The position numbers and the translations under genes are program-made. 21,425 nucleotides of DNA, taken from the NCBI GenBank assembly GCA_019693395.1, contig JAAMXP010001962.1:1-21425 (forward strand). The letters are read 5' to 3'. Positions 1-11,430 of this stretch are shown here, piece after piece. The DNA is from Ettlia oleoabundans (lineage: Eukaryota > Chlorophyta > Chlorophyceae > Chlamydomonadales). The notes below the pieces were generated by a model, which was not told where the DNA came from, searched no databases, and saw nothing but the letters and a program-made list of their open reading frames with translations. The number at the start of each line of letters is the position of its first letter. Positions within the stretch are counted from its first letter, which is position 1.

Positions 1-27
<27 letters not shown>
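1..27. repeat. (AC)n microsatellite
   Basis: An uninterrupted AC dinucleotide run opens the window and may continue to its left. It is followed by A/C-rich sequence to about position 65. No function is implied. Confidence 0.95.
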
Positions 28-31
<4 letters not shown>

Positions 32-348
32 AAAAAACCCAAACCCACACAACCCACCCACCCATCCGCAGCCGCCCGGGTCCCCGTGTGGATTTTACCC
101 TTCTTTTCACTAAGAGTTCGTTTTCTGTGGTGCATTTTTCATTACGTTATTTGTTACTTGCTCTGCTTATTGAATTATCCTTTGCCTTGCTGGCCACTTC
201 AAATGCTGCTAGAGCGGACACTCTGGCAGAAAAATGCCACGTGGCCATCTGCAAACCCAAATGCAATACCCAACTTAGACCCTCGTACATCACGAGAGTT
301 AAGCGAAATAACGACAGCAACAAGAAGCAGTTTAATGCCAGTCCAGGC

Positions 349-490
349 AGTGTCCAGCGGACAGAGCCCGGACTGGGCCCGGACACTCGAGGCCCCGTCT
401 GCTGGGTGTCATTGGACACGGCCTCCCTGTCCGCTGAGTGTCCAAAACCCAGTCAGCCCGGACTGGCTCTGGACTGGCCTTCAGACTGGG
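349..490. repeat. Cluster of short inverted and direct repeats
   Basis: CAGCGGACAG at 355-364 recurs inverted as CTGTCCGCTG at 427-436. The word CCCGGACTGG occurs near 367 and again near 458, and GGACTGG and GACTGGG variants recur between them. This density of related short words in 140 bases suggests a foldback or MITE-like fragment. No target duplication was identified, so the class is open. Confidence 0.5.
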
Positions 491-493
491 CAG

Positions 494-532
494 ATTTTCA
501 TCTAGTAGATGAAAATGGCAAGCCCGGGCTTG
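494..532. repeat. Two adjacent perfect palindromes
   Basis: ATTTTCATCTA (494-504) is followed after one base by its exact reverse complement TAGATGAAAAT (506-516). Two bases later a 14-bp perfect palindrome, CAAGCCCGGGCTTG, occupies 519-532. They abut the repeat cluster on the left and may be its end. No function can be assigned. Confidence 0.8.
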
Positions 533-958
533 AGTGTGCAAATTGTGCAAGACCCGGCTCTCTGCTAAGAACCCTGCCAGCAGCTGCCCACGGCACCTGG
601 GCAGCAAGGACTGCAACGCGGAGAGCAAGAAAGGGAAGGTGGGAGCAGCTGTGCAGCGTCGACAATGCGCCGCCCTGCCACTGGCCGCATCCGTCACGGC
701 TGCCTTTCGCGCCTTGCTGCATTGCCTGTCTGGGTCGCCTGATTTCCTTACGCATGATGTTGCCGTTGCTTCAGCACAACAAGCTTGGGCTGCGCCATAG
801 GAGCCAGGGATGCAGAGGTTTTGCTGCAGGCACTGCTGGAGGAGGAGAAGGAGTAGATGCAGCTGGGGAACAGGGCAACAGCTGGCAGCAGCGGTGCAGT
901 GCAGTTTGCTGCCGGGCAGGCGCTTGCGTTTGCTAACGCTAATGAACGCATATTAGCG

Positions 959-1055
959 GTTGATATGGGTTACACAGCTTTTAGCTGGGGTTGTCTTGAT
1001 TTGCTAACGTTATAAAATGGTTTAACCTAACTTTGGGTTAGTAACGCATATCAAC
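959..1055. repeat. Inverted repeat with nested smaller foldbacks
   Basis: GTTGATATGGGTTAC (959-973) pairs with GTAACGCATATCAAC (1041-1055) at 14 of 15 positions. Between the arms lie a CAGCTTTTAGCTG foldback and an AACCTAAC/GGTTAG pair. Just outside the left arm, GCTAAT and ATTAGC form another stem. The interior is AT-rich compared with its surroundings. It may be a small foldback element. Confidence 0.55.
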
Positions 1056-1900
1056 GCCTAGCACAGCAGGGCAGGGCGGGTTAGTCCGACCCCTACCGCT
1101 GGGGTCGCTGAGGCAACCGTTTGTTCGTGCTGGAGTGTCGACTAGAGGGCGCTGGTGCGCTGTAAGGAGGGTGGCTTCCTTTGGCAGAGGTGTGGCGGCA
1201 TGCGGCAGTGGTTCAGCTGTTGCCCAACTTGCAGTGGGGTGCTGCGCTTGCTGCGGTTTGGCGTGGTGCACTCTGGATTTATTGTATTGCTGGAGGAAAT
1301 CAGTGGTGTTGCGTGTATGTTGTCTCTGGCGTTGTTTTTTTATTTCTCAGTTTCTCAGGTGCAAGACAGCGGCTCCACGGCTGTTGTATCGTAGGCGATG
1401 TAGGACTGGGTGAGCACCCATCGAAATAGTGTTCTATAATTTCAGGCTATAGTTTCAGGCGGGGCCTGGGCACATGCAGGACCCCAGGCAGGACACCCAC
1501 CCACCCGCATGCAGCCGCATTTAGTGCTGACGCTGTACTTCTGCCCCCCCTGGTGATGGACAGATGATGATGGCAGCACCCCTGCAGTGGCCGTTGGGTG
1601 ATGATGTACCCCGCTGTAGTGTCGTGCGGCGCCGGCGCCTTCAACCTTTTGACCGCCGGAGGTCTGTCTACACGCTGCACTCCGTTTCCTTCCTGTTTCT
1701 GCAATTGACGCCATGATCAGCGATAATGTCACGCAGTCGCTGCTGTCGGAGGTCGTAGGGGCGCATCGTGATTTCTGACGTTTGCACCTTAAACATACCA
1801 GTGTCGTGTCTTACTTGCCCTCTGAATATCCTGCCAACGTATTCAACCATTGCGCGCAGTTGTGCTGGCGCAAGCCGTGCTTCTGCTGTCGCTGCCCTGC

Positions 1901-1945
1901 GCTGTCGCTGCAGGCGCTGTCGCTGCAGGCGCTGTCGGCGCAGGT
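1901..1945 (+). repeat. 15-bp tandem repeat, three units
   Basis: Two identical units of GCTGTCGCTGCAGGC (1901-1915 and 1916-1930) are followed by a third with two changes (1931-1945). The unit is a multiple of three, so an open frame passes through it as an Ala/Gly-rich stretch, but that frame lacks an ATG. Confidence 0.85.
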
Positions 1946-2531
1946 GGTGCAAGTGCTCCAAGCAACTCTGCGGCGCCACCTGCGCCTGCTATTAAGAAAC
2001 TGGTAACAAGGAAGGATGCAACAAATAAAACCGAAGATGTCTCAGGTGCGGGATTTCCCTGTGTTCAAGCATGACCCGTTTGCAACCGTGCTGTCCTTGC
2101 TCATTTTGTTCACAACCATGCTCAGGTATGCTGCTGTCACCTTTGCTAGGAGTTTCTTCTCCTCCTAAGTGCAGAGTGTGACATTGGCACACTCTTGTGT
2201 ACCGGAGGCGACGTTTACCCTGCCCTGCTGTATTATTTCAGCATTTGTTTGTGGTATTTTCTTGTCTGCCCCCCACATTACCTGGCTGCTCATATATATT
2301 TTGCAGACGCGCGGTGACGCAACCTTCTTGTGCTTCAGCGCGGTGACGAGCAGGGATCTTGGCCATGCATCGCCACATGGCAGCAGGGGCAGAAGGCTCA
2401 ACAGCACCGTTCAGCCCAATCGCCATTTTGCCCGTCCTGTCTGCGCAAAAGTACATTACCTATTCAGCTCTTTCCAATTCCTATTTTCCACACCGCTCGT
2501 TCTGATATGGGTGGTGCCTTGTCACGGCACA

Positions 2532-2576
2532 CCCCCCGCCCCTCCCTCCCCCGCGAAAGGGGGTGGGGGGGGTGGG
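2532..2576. repeat. C-run/G-run hairpin with G-quadruplex potential
   Basis: A C-rich run (2532-2552) is followed after a short GCGAAA-type spacer by a G-rich run (2559-2576) made of blocks of five, eight and three G. The arms can pair as an imperfect hairpin, and the G blocks could instead form a quadruplex. This is a structural observation only. Confidence 0.6.
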
Positions 2577-2700
2577 TTTCATATTCATATTTGTGCATAT
2601 TTGCGTGGGAAGAAAGTCTGTGTAAGGTGCACTTCAGCGACAAGGTAGAAAATAAATAAACGATAAGGTGGTAGTAGATTTCCCCGTTCGCTGTGCGGTG

Positions 2701-2718
2701 CACACACACGCGCGTGCG

Positions 2719-2749
<31 letters not shown>

Positions 2750-2759
2750 ACACACACAG
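2701..2759. repeat. (CA)n microsatellite, interrupted
   Basis: CA repeats are interrupted by a short CGCGCGTGCG segment near 2709-2718 and by one CT near 2743. The His-Thr open frame across it is a by-product of the repeat. Confidence 0.95.
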
Positions 2760-2939
2760 TGCCTGGGATTGTGCAAAAGTTCCCTATGCAGCATGGCAGG
2801 CTAAGATGCGTGGAACTCCCCAGCAGTACGCGATTCATGCAGCTGCGCAGCGCCCCTGTTGCTCAGTTCTGCACACAAATTGCAAAATGATTCAAGGCAA
2901 GGACCTATTTGATGGCGCAGATAACCTGGAATTAAGCAG

Positions 2940-3057
2940 TAGCAGTACTGTAAAACGATGCAACAGCATCGCAGCAAAGAATCAAGGACCACTGCAGGTA
3001 GCAGTACTGTAAAACGATGCAACAGCATCGCAGCAAAGAATCAAGGACCACTGCAGG
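2940..3057. repeat. 59-bp perfect tandem duplication
   Basis: The unit at 2940-2998 is repeated exactly at 2999-3057. Each copy contains ACTGTAAAACG, which includes TGTAA (the chlorophyte poly(A) signal on the plus strand), followed by the small stem CGATGC-AACA-GCATCG. Exact identity suggests a recent duplication or slippage event. It lies about 540 bases beyond the stop codon of the minus-strand PP1 gene. Confidence 0.92.
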
Positions 3058-3596
3058 GACAAGGGCAGGCAGGGCAGGCAACCAGTGTCCAAGCAAGTTA
3101 GCAACGAAGAGGAATGATTCACGAACGAAGTGGAGCAGGTGATATTAAAATGCACCCAGGAATGCATGGTGCTTGAACCTTCGCCTGGAAAAAAACGCGT
3201 CGCGTGGACATTTGACGCCGGCAAGCTTCCCAGACACTGCTGAGCGCGTCAACTGTATATACTCTTGGCAAAATTAGATGCACCAAAGCACCAGAGGCAG
3301 TGGCCGCTGAAGCCCGCCCGCCCTTTCTGACTTCGGCTGCCCTGGCTGAACCCAGCAATGCCCAGACGGCCCAGCGTCAAATCACCGGAGCTCTCAAAAT
3401 CACAATTGTGAAACGGGTCAGTGAAGATTAAATAATTTGAAAGACAGGCTATAGTACAGGCGACAGAAAGCGAGGTCCAACTAGGAGGTGTCCGCCAAAA
3501 AGGCCTGATCACCAGTCGCTTTGGGCCCAGACAAATCGAAAATCGAGCATCGGGAGAAAAGTGGGCATGCCTGGGCGACCGGGGTTTGTCATGTCG

Positions 3597-5919
<2,323 letters not shown>

Positions 5920-6344
5920 TTTATTGACCTGCCCAACGTAATGAAGCTAAGTGGAACGCAATTGGCCGAAGGCTTGTGCATCCCGCCATCACATGTTTGG
6001 CCCGTCATTCACGCGCAGCACAACGCCGTACTGTCCCGCCCTCAGTTAGTGCACTCTCAAGAGAGGGAGCAAGTGCGCGGGTCATTTCTTGATTGCCTGA
6101 ACGCGCTTTTTACCCACAGCGCTGCCTAGGCAAGTTGCATTCCCTACTTGTGGACTACCCCGGAAGTTTCAGTTTTTATCGTAACCATAACCTTGTGTTT
6201 TGAGAACGGGTTCAGGCATCTTTGGTTGAGTTCAAGTGCACCTTTGTACATGATATCCTCTTTTTCTTGTCCCTCCCCTCTTTGTTTTGGCCTGAGAGGT
6301 AGGTGTCAGGCCTTTACGTCCCACCCATGCGGGACTTTGACGCA

Positions 6345-6370
6345 GCATACCTCGTACAGCTGAGGTATGC
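6345..6370. repeat. Perfect 9-bp hairpin
   Basis: GCATACCTC (6345-6353) pairs exactly with GAGGTATGC (6362-6370) across an 8-base loop. No T-run follows, so it is not a typical terminator. Function unknown. Confidence 0.75.
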
Positions 6371-7230
6371 AAATAGCGCCAGTCAGCCATTGTGGCCTTA
6401 CTGCGTAGTCAGCGACCGTGGCACGATCACCAACCGTCAAGGCTGAAATTGCGAGAAAATCGCGCTGTCGCCCAGGGTGGCCTGCCCTGCCCCGGGGATA
6501 ACAGGGTCTGTGTTCACCGGAGAACGGTTGTGGCAAGAGTGATAATGTTCAAATATAGTGCGTAATGCTTTGTCGGCGAGAAATTGCGAGCAACCCAGAC
6601 GTTGAGACTGTTGTGGCGCCTCGCAGTTTCCAGTGTAGTGAGAGGCGACACGTTAGCACATTGGTGGCTGTGACACAGTCAAAGCTTGTGCTTGTGCGGT
6701 AGTAAGTAGTGCTTGTGCTAGATCAAGCCATTTACAAGGCGCATGATTGGTTGCAGATTTGAGTAGGTGCAGTGGAGGTTTTATTAATTGCCCCATAATG
6801 AACATGTGTGCTTGGTTAGTGTTGGTGTGTTTTATTCGAGAAGTTGTGGGTTGGTGTGTGTCAGAACAGATTGCAGAGGCAAGTTGCTTAGTTATCGTTG
6901 TCGCTGCTATTGCAGGTGCTACTAGTGAGAGTTCCAGATATGCAAATCCCTCGTGACAGACACAAAGAGCACACGGAAAACCAAACCAACTTGGCAACCG
7001 TGGCAGCCGGACAGGTACGCACCAATCCAAACGTACTTGATCCAGGCAGGCAACTCGCTGTCGCAGTTGGCTTAGGCTTGGTTAGTGAGTAGGGACAGCA
7101 CCAGACCTAAGTACAAATGGCACCACCTACAACCACGCAACATGATTTGAATTCAGACACTGTGAGGCGTAAGGAAAGGAGGTGGAGGGAGCAAGGTGTG
7201 GCCAAGGAGCAGCAGCTTCATCAGGATGAA

Positions 7231-7265
7231 GGGGTGGGGTTGGGGTGGGGGGGTGGGGGGGGCGG
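7231..7265 (+). repeat. G-quadruplex-type G-run
   Basis: At least five blocks of four or more G, separated by one or two bases (T or TT), fit the standard G-quadruplex pattern on the plus strand. The region around it is purine-rich. No adjacent gene gives it a role. Confidence 0.75.
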
Positions 7266-8085
7266 CAAAGCAAAATGTTTACGGAACATTGGGCTGCCAA
7301 GACTTCAACAAACAGGAACACAGACAATGCGGGGTAGAAGTGAGTGGGAGAAGAGGGGGGTGGACCAAAGCAAGGCAAGGGAGAGGGGTGAGGCAACGCA
7401 CAATGTGTACAGTCCTTTGAAATACGAAAGAGGAATAACAATGAGGGAGACAGGATGCACAACTTGTGGCTAGATTGGAGCACAGTGACGCTGGGTGGGG
7501 CAAAAAAACGTGTGAATTGCTTTCCCCGTCGCATTCCTGACTGAGTTAAAGGACCAATTCGAAAATGACAAAGATGGGACGAACCTCCATGTGCAACACA
7601 ACCCTCCAATACGTGGGCACCGGTGCAGATGTGCGTGAAATGCGTGTGTGGACGTCCTACTCAGCCTTACAATAGACAAACGCAGTACGCAAACCTGTGG
7701 AGCGCACGCTCCCTCGGAAACCGCAACCGCGTTCTTCGTATGCGCGCCCGGCCGTCGATCCAACAGGCAAACACTGTCCGTTGCAACGCAAAGTGGCCAA
7801 CAGTAGTCACCGGCGACCGTTATTCACGGGCCCGCATCTACCCACACCAGCCGGACTAAGAACCTTCCAAATCCAATCAACCAGCCTGGATCGCCGTCAA
7901 GGTCAATCTGGTACAGAAATGATGCTCCTGACGAGATGAATACACTTATGGAGTAAACCGCGGGGACTTGCGGAATGCCACGCACGACTGACGTCACTCT
8001 CACCCCTTTGTCAGCCTAGGACAACAGTCTGTGCGTTTCCAGTCAGAATCGGTCTCGCTGCTTACGATGCGCACAGGGAAACTTT

Positions 8086-8090
8086 GACAG
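8086..8090. repeat. Target-site duplication, left copy (GACAG)
   Basis: GACAG directly precedes the first TGTAGCC LTR start at 8091. The same five bases directly follow the last LTR at 14959-14963. Five bases is the usual duplication length for Ty3/gypsy integrases. The pair therefore marks the outer limits of one original insertion. Confidence 0.8.
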
Positions 8091-8146
8091 TGTAGCCGGA
8101 GGCTCAGTTGAGACTCGGCTCTACGTGTAGTTATAATTATTATAGG
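8091..8146 (+). repeat. LTR copy 1, truncated (5' end of the element)
   Basis: These 56 bases match the first 56 or so bases of the two full LTRs, beginning TGTAGCCGGAGGCTCAG and ending TATAGG. Sequence after 8147 is unrelated to the LTR, so about three quarters of it is missing. Because it sits next to the left GACAG duplication, it is the true outer 5' LTR. Confidence 0.85.
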
Positions 8147-8531
8147 GGGGAGTTCGCGTCAAACTTGGGTACCTACGAGCTATAGGCAGGGGTCAGGGGT
8201 TCGGCCAGGTAGGGGGGGAGGGGGTCTGGACCCCCCCTGTGCAGTATGTCTGGTACCCCTGACCGGGACGGCAGGGTGGGGGATGGGGGTGAGGGGTCTC
8301 CGACCCCTACTGCACACCAGGCGGACAGCTTTCCGAAGCCAGGTCAGCACGGCTTAGCGTGAGGTTCAGTGGCTTCCAGTGCGTGCGGGGAAGAGCGCCT
8401 TGTGGGCAAGGTTTGGGCTGCCAGGCTGGTGGACGAGCATGCCAGCATGCCGGATGGGCCCCACACTCGCACTTGCTTCGTGCAGCACGGTGGCCTAGCA
8501 GAGGAGACAGCTGTCTTTAGGCTCAGGCAGG
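8147..8531. other. Palindrome-rich segment between truncated LTR 1 and the duplicated pol end
   Basis: This stretch shows no homology I can see to the LTR or to pol. GGTCAGGGGT (8191-8200) pairs exactly with ACCCCTGACC (8255-8264). Inside it GGGGGTC (8220-8226) pairs with GACCCCC (8229-8235). AGGGGTC (8292-8298) pairs with GACCCCT (8302-8308), and TGTGCAGTA (8238-8246) with TACTGCACA (8308-8316). It is either remaining internal sequence of the first tandem unit or a separate insertion. An open frame from 8369 to 8722 crosses it but shows no known domain. Confidence 0.6.
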
Positions 8532-8701
8532 ACCTCCCGCTTTACGCAGCTTTACAAAATTCTACCCTGACTTTCTGGCTGTTAGTTTTTCATTCCTTCT
8601 TTGCATTGACGGCGTTTACCTTTTTCCTTGTTGGTTGCACGTCCTTTCTCTCTACTGTATTTGGTGATGCGGGGATGCATTTACCTCGAGGCGGGGAGAG
8701 T
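8532..8701 (+). repeat. Duplicate of the element's 3' internal end (end of pol plus purine tract)
   Basis: It aligns without gaps to 14574-14743, with about four differences in 170 bases. It carries the last codons of pol up to TGA, a T-rich stretch, and the purine tract GAGGCGGGGAG just before LTR copy 2. Its presence shows that LTR copy 2 was formed as the 3' LTR of a unit lying to the left. Confidence 0.92.
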
Positions 8702-8914
8702 TGTAGCCGGAGGCTCAGTTGAGACTCGGCTCCACGTATAGTTATAATTAAAATAGGCAGTTGCCTAGTTGATATGTAGTTTCCTACCCGTTTTCCCCGT
8801 TGATTATACACTTGCGGTTCTTTCCTTTCTTTTGTTGGTCTGTCTTTTCCGTTGTTCCTGCCCCGGCTGGGTAAGCATTTCTCTAACAGCAAGACCGCTC
8901 AGTCAGCGGCTACA
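8702..8914 (+). repeat. LTR copy 2, complete (internal)
   Basis: This 213-base LTR starts TGTAGCC and ends GGCTACA, a perfect 7-bp terminal inverted repeat. It aligns end to end with LTR copy 3, with about a dozen substitutions and three small indels. It lacks the GT found in copy 3 that makes TGTAA. It is followed by TTTGTATTCGATCG, which is not an evident tRNA primer-binding site starting TGG. It is internal to the composite and has no GACAG beside it. Confidence 0.93.
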
Positions 8915-9117
8915 TTTGTATTCGATCGATAAGCAGTCGTCTTGCGCCGGACGGAATGCCAGAACTCCTTGCAAGCCAGATTTCCTGTTCAGGTGGGCAT
9001 GAAGTGCGAGTGACGGCGTAGCTTGAGCCTGGCGCCCGGAGGCGGGGGCCGTGGGGGCTCGGCAGGAGGATAAGTATGCGCGCAGCAGCACATCGTGATA
9101 CCGCGCGGGCTGCCCTC

Positions 9118-9175
9118 GGCGCCTGGGGACGGGCTGCCTGAGGCGCCTGGGTTGGGGCTGCCTGAGGCGCCTGGG
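9118..9175. repeat. 24-bp tandem repeat, about 2.4 units
   Basis: GGCGCCTGGG begins at 9118, 9142 and 9166, with GGGCTGCCTGA-type spacers between, giving an exact 24-base period. Read on either strand it encodes an eight-residue Pro/Gly/Ala repeat, but no flanking frame supports a protein. Confidence 0.85.
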
Positions 9176-9701
9176 TCACACTGCCATTGACGCTGGATGC
9201 GAACTGTTTGGGCGCGTTCGGAGCTGGCTGTAGGATTCACGATGATGAGCGCATGGCTGTTTTCCCTGCTGTTGTATTGAGACCACTTTGTCTCTGGGAG
9301 GCTGCTATGTCTCTGCAACTTGCAGCTGTTTTGTTGCAAGCGTACTACCAAAGATGCCAGGCTTGGGCATTTCCTGATATGGTGCAAGTACCGGCTGGTA
9401 GAGATCTGCTTCACTCGTTCTCCCCTGATTACGTGGAGTCCTGGTTTCCCTTTGCCTTTATTCCACTCGTGATCCTGGCACTGCCGTGCGCTTGACCGGT
9501 GCAGTTCGTGACGACGGAACCTCAACAGCAGGATCCACACGCAGTAGTGACGGGCGGTGGCGGAGAGCAAGCGGTTGACTCAGGAGCCACAATAGCTGAT
9601 GTGCAACCGGTGTGCAACAAGGTGTCTGAGCGCAACCTGTACACGCAGCACAAGGAGGGGCTCAAGAACAACGGCGGCGGCCAGCAACCCGCCTAGACCC
9701 A

Positions 9702-10584
9702 GTGGCAGCGGTCCCAGCTGCGGTGGAGGGTGGCCAGTGTGCTAGGCCTGGCCAGCGCGTGGAACGGGAGACAATCAAGAGCAGGGTGCAGGGCTCTGAG
9801 GACAGCCCTGGCACAGAGGGCTCCAAGGTTATGTGCACAGATGATGGAGGTTTGCCTCTGGAGGAGCAGATCAGCTCTAGCGGCGGGCCTGGGGCAGTGG
9901 CTTCCCGCCCTACGGCTTCCGAGCAAAACGCACCTGCACGGGCATCACTTGGCAGCGGCCCTCCGCCTAGTGATGTGCTACAAGGTCGGAGCGCGCTTTC
10001 GCACCGGCGGCGGACGTCTGCAGCGTCCACCCCCGCCTTAGCTGTTGTAGCTAGAGGACCCAGGCCTGGGTGTGCGCACGGTTTACAGGTTTTAGAGTGC
10101 CAGTTGTTGGGTGCGATCGCAGCTGCCTCCCTCCCTGCTGTGGAGGAGGCCTCCCCTGCTTTGGGTGAGGGCACTGTGTCAGCGACAGGTACCATCGCGG
10201 CGGGACATGATCCAGGGGGCTTGGCCAGCTCTCATTTGGACTGTCGACGGAGCCACTGCAATGTTGCTGACAACCCACCGGAGGCTGCATTGGACACATT
10301 CGACTTGTTTCAGTCTTACAGGGATTGGCTGCATAGTCCTGACCCCTACTGCCAGTAGGTCAACTCCCTGCTCACGGAGCTGGCACTAGGCAAGCGGCAA
10401 TTCCATGTCAGCAATGCGCGTGCAATCGGTCCTAGTAAAGTCATGAAGCTGGTGGCCCTCCTTGAGGAACGCCGTGGCACCCTGCTGGTTGACGGTGGTG
10501 CTGATGCTATGCAAAATTTGCGTGCCGGACAGAACTTGTCAGCACCCAGCAGTACAAGAGCAGGATACTTCTCTCTCAGTGTGT
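9702..10584 (+). pseudogene. Gag-position open frame interrupted by one stop
   Basis: The frame is open to a TAG at 10356, then continues in the same frame to TAA at 10582, about 290 codons in all. The N-terminal two thirds is Ser/Pro/Gly/Ala-rich and probably disordered. The last part is more protein-like, with DTFDLFQSYRDWLHSPDPYC before the stop and LLTELALGKRQFHVSNARAI and KVMKLVALLEERRGTLLVDG after it. No ATG was found at its beginning; the nominal start is GTG. Its position suggests a gag remnant, but I recognise no Gag motif. The TAG lies inside the small palindrome CCTACTGCCAGTAGG. Confidence 0.4.
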
Positions 10585-10837
10585 AACCTGGCTGTCAGCA
10601 CTCGTGTGGCTCTGCGTTGAAGTAGAATGTGTTACACAGGACCAGTCATACAATATAGGATGAATGTAGAATGGATCAGACTCAAGGACAGGCGGATGCA
10701 GGGGTTAAGTAGCCTTTCAGGAAGGAAGATACAGCTTCACGATTCTGTGGTAGCTGGACTTGGGACTTGGGAAATGAGAGGTGGTCGTGCAGACCCAAAG
10801 AAGGTGGCATCGCATAGACGGAAGGTGGCCGAAATTT

Positions 10838-11230
10838 GTGCACAGCACTGACCTTAGCTTCATGGACCCGGCCTTCGCTCAAGAACTACGGCTTACCCCT
10901 CGTACTTATGACGGGACAAGCGACATTGCCGTTCGGCTAGCAGATGGGCGGCAGCGTCCCCTGTTGCAGTACGTGGACTGCTTTGTCCAAATTCGGGACT
11001 ATGAGGACACCCTTCGTTTCCTGCTTACGCCGTTGGTTGGCATGGATGCCTCTTGGGTGCAGACTGGCTAGCGGAATACTCTGTAAATGCAGACTATCAC
11101 GCGGGTACAGTGTCGTTCCGTGGGCCTACTGGGCGTCATCACCGTCTTGCGGCCAGAAAAAATTACAATACACCGTCTTGCCTGCTCTCGGTTGTAGAGG
11201 TGGATGCTGCTCACACGGCAGGAGACATTG
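10838..11230 (+). pseudogene. Retropepsin-like aspartic protease remnant
   Basis: The segment SFMDPAFAQELRL followed by VRLADGRQRPLLQY and, after a frame change, LGADWLAEYSVNADY matches the Ty3/gypsy protease pattern, which ends in a GMDWL-type motif. The catalytic Asp-Ser-Gly-Ala is not present: the expected place, 10838-10855, reads VHSTDL, so the active site is lost. Near 11050 the frame moves by one base, consistent with a one-base deletion just before LGADW. Both defects indicate a dead protease. It leads directly into the reverse transcriptase frame. Confidence 0.75.
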
Positions 11231-11430
11231 AGCATACATTCTTTGTTCTACCTAGTGAGGTCAAGGATATGGAGGTACACACTGCGGCAATGGGGTTAGC
11301 TTCCGCTTCGACAGCAAACCCCACCCCTATGGCTGCAGAGGTGCCCCCTGAAGGGTCTGCGAGCCCCGTCCCCAGCGGCACCCCCGGGGTTGGTGCTCAG
11401 GCAGAGCTGCTGTCTGCCAAGGACCTTGAG

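Larger units (their letters stand above)
28..3596. other. Gene-poor region with simple and inverted repeats
   Basis: No reading frame here resembles a protein family I know. The longest open frame (88-936, plus) begins at GTG rather than ATG and runs through inverted repeats and low-complexity sequence. The frame at 1850-2074 looks signal-peptide-like but begins at TTG. What the region does hold is listed separately: microsatellites, a 15-bp and a 59-bp tandem repeat, inverted repeats and a G-rich hairpin. The part nearest 3596 probably includes the 3' untranslated region of the PP1 gene, which runs leftwards into it. Confidence 0.6.
5920..8085. other. Intergenic region without a supportable gene
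   Basis: The left end is presumably the promoter and 5' untranslated region of the PP1 gene, which reads leftwards, but no TATA-like motif stood out. The open frames here are short and show no family resemblance. A 62-codon ATG frame at 5941-6129 faces away from PP1 and lacks any recognisable feature. The hairpin at 6345-6370 and the G-run at 7231-7265 are listed separately. Confidence 0.6.
8915..10837 (+). other. Leader and gag-position region of the retroelement
   Basis: Between LTR copy 2 and the protease remnant, where gag is expected, no capsid-like segment or CCHC zinc knuckle is visible. The clearest coding trace is the plus-strand frame from about 9702 to 10584, listed separately. 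An earlier frame, 9499-9696, contains the residues VDSGAT near 9574. A 24-bp tandem repeat lies at 9118-9175. This region is either a very diverged gag or has been replaced or scrambled. Confidence 0.5.

Noticed and set aside
88..936. 282-codon open frame on the plus strand with a hydrophobic N-terminus
   Set aside because: It begins with GTG, not ATG, passes through inverted repeats, and its sequence is compositionally odd (Cys/Trp/Arg/Pro-rich) with no domain. It is treated as a chance frame.
1850..2074. Secreted-protein-like open frame (RAVVLAQAVLLLSLPC)
   Set aside because: Its start is TTG, the Ala/Gly part comes from the 15-bp tandem repeat, and no homologous exon follows.
2668..3012. 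Open frame with a His-Thr repeat
   Set aside because: It is the translation of the CA microsatellite followed by the 59-bp duplication.
5941..6129. 62-codon ATG frame facing away from PP1
   Set aside because: It is short, without recognisable features, and lies where the PP1 promoter and 5' untranslated region should be.
6345..6370. Hairpin considered as part of a tRNA or a terminator
   Set aside because: There are no D or T arms, no CCA-type acceptor pairing, and no T-run after it.
8702..8914. LTR copy 2 considered as the ordinary 5' LTR of a simple element
   Set aside because: It is preceded by a duplicate of the element's own 3' end and purine tract, lacks a GACAG flank, and the true left duplication lies beside the truncated copy at 8091.
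9118..9175. CRISPR-like short repeats
   Set aside because: The units are head-to-tail with a constant 24-base period and no variable spacers, in a eukaryotic retroelement. This is a minisatellite.
8989..9570. 193-codon minus-strand frame with GASGSP repeats
   Set aside because: It is antisense to the retroelement, and the repeat arises from the 24-bp tandem. No family match or proper gene context.
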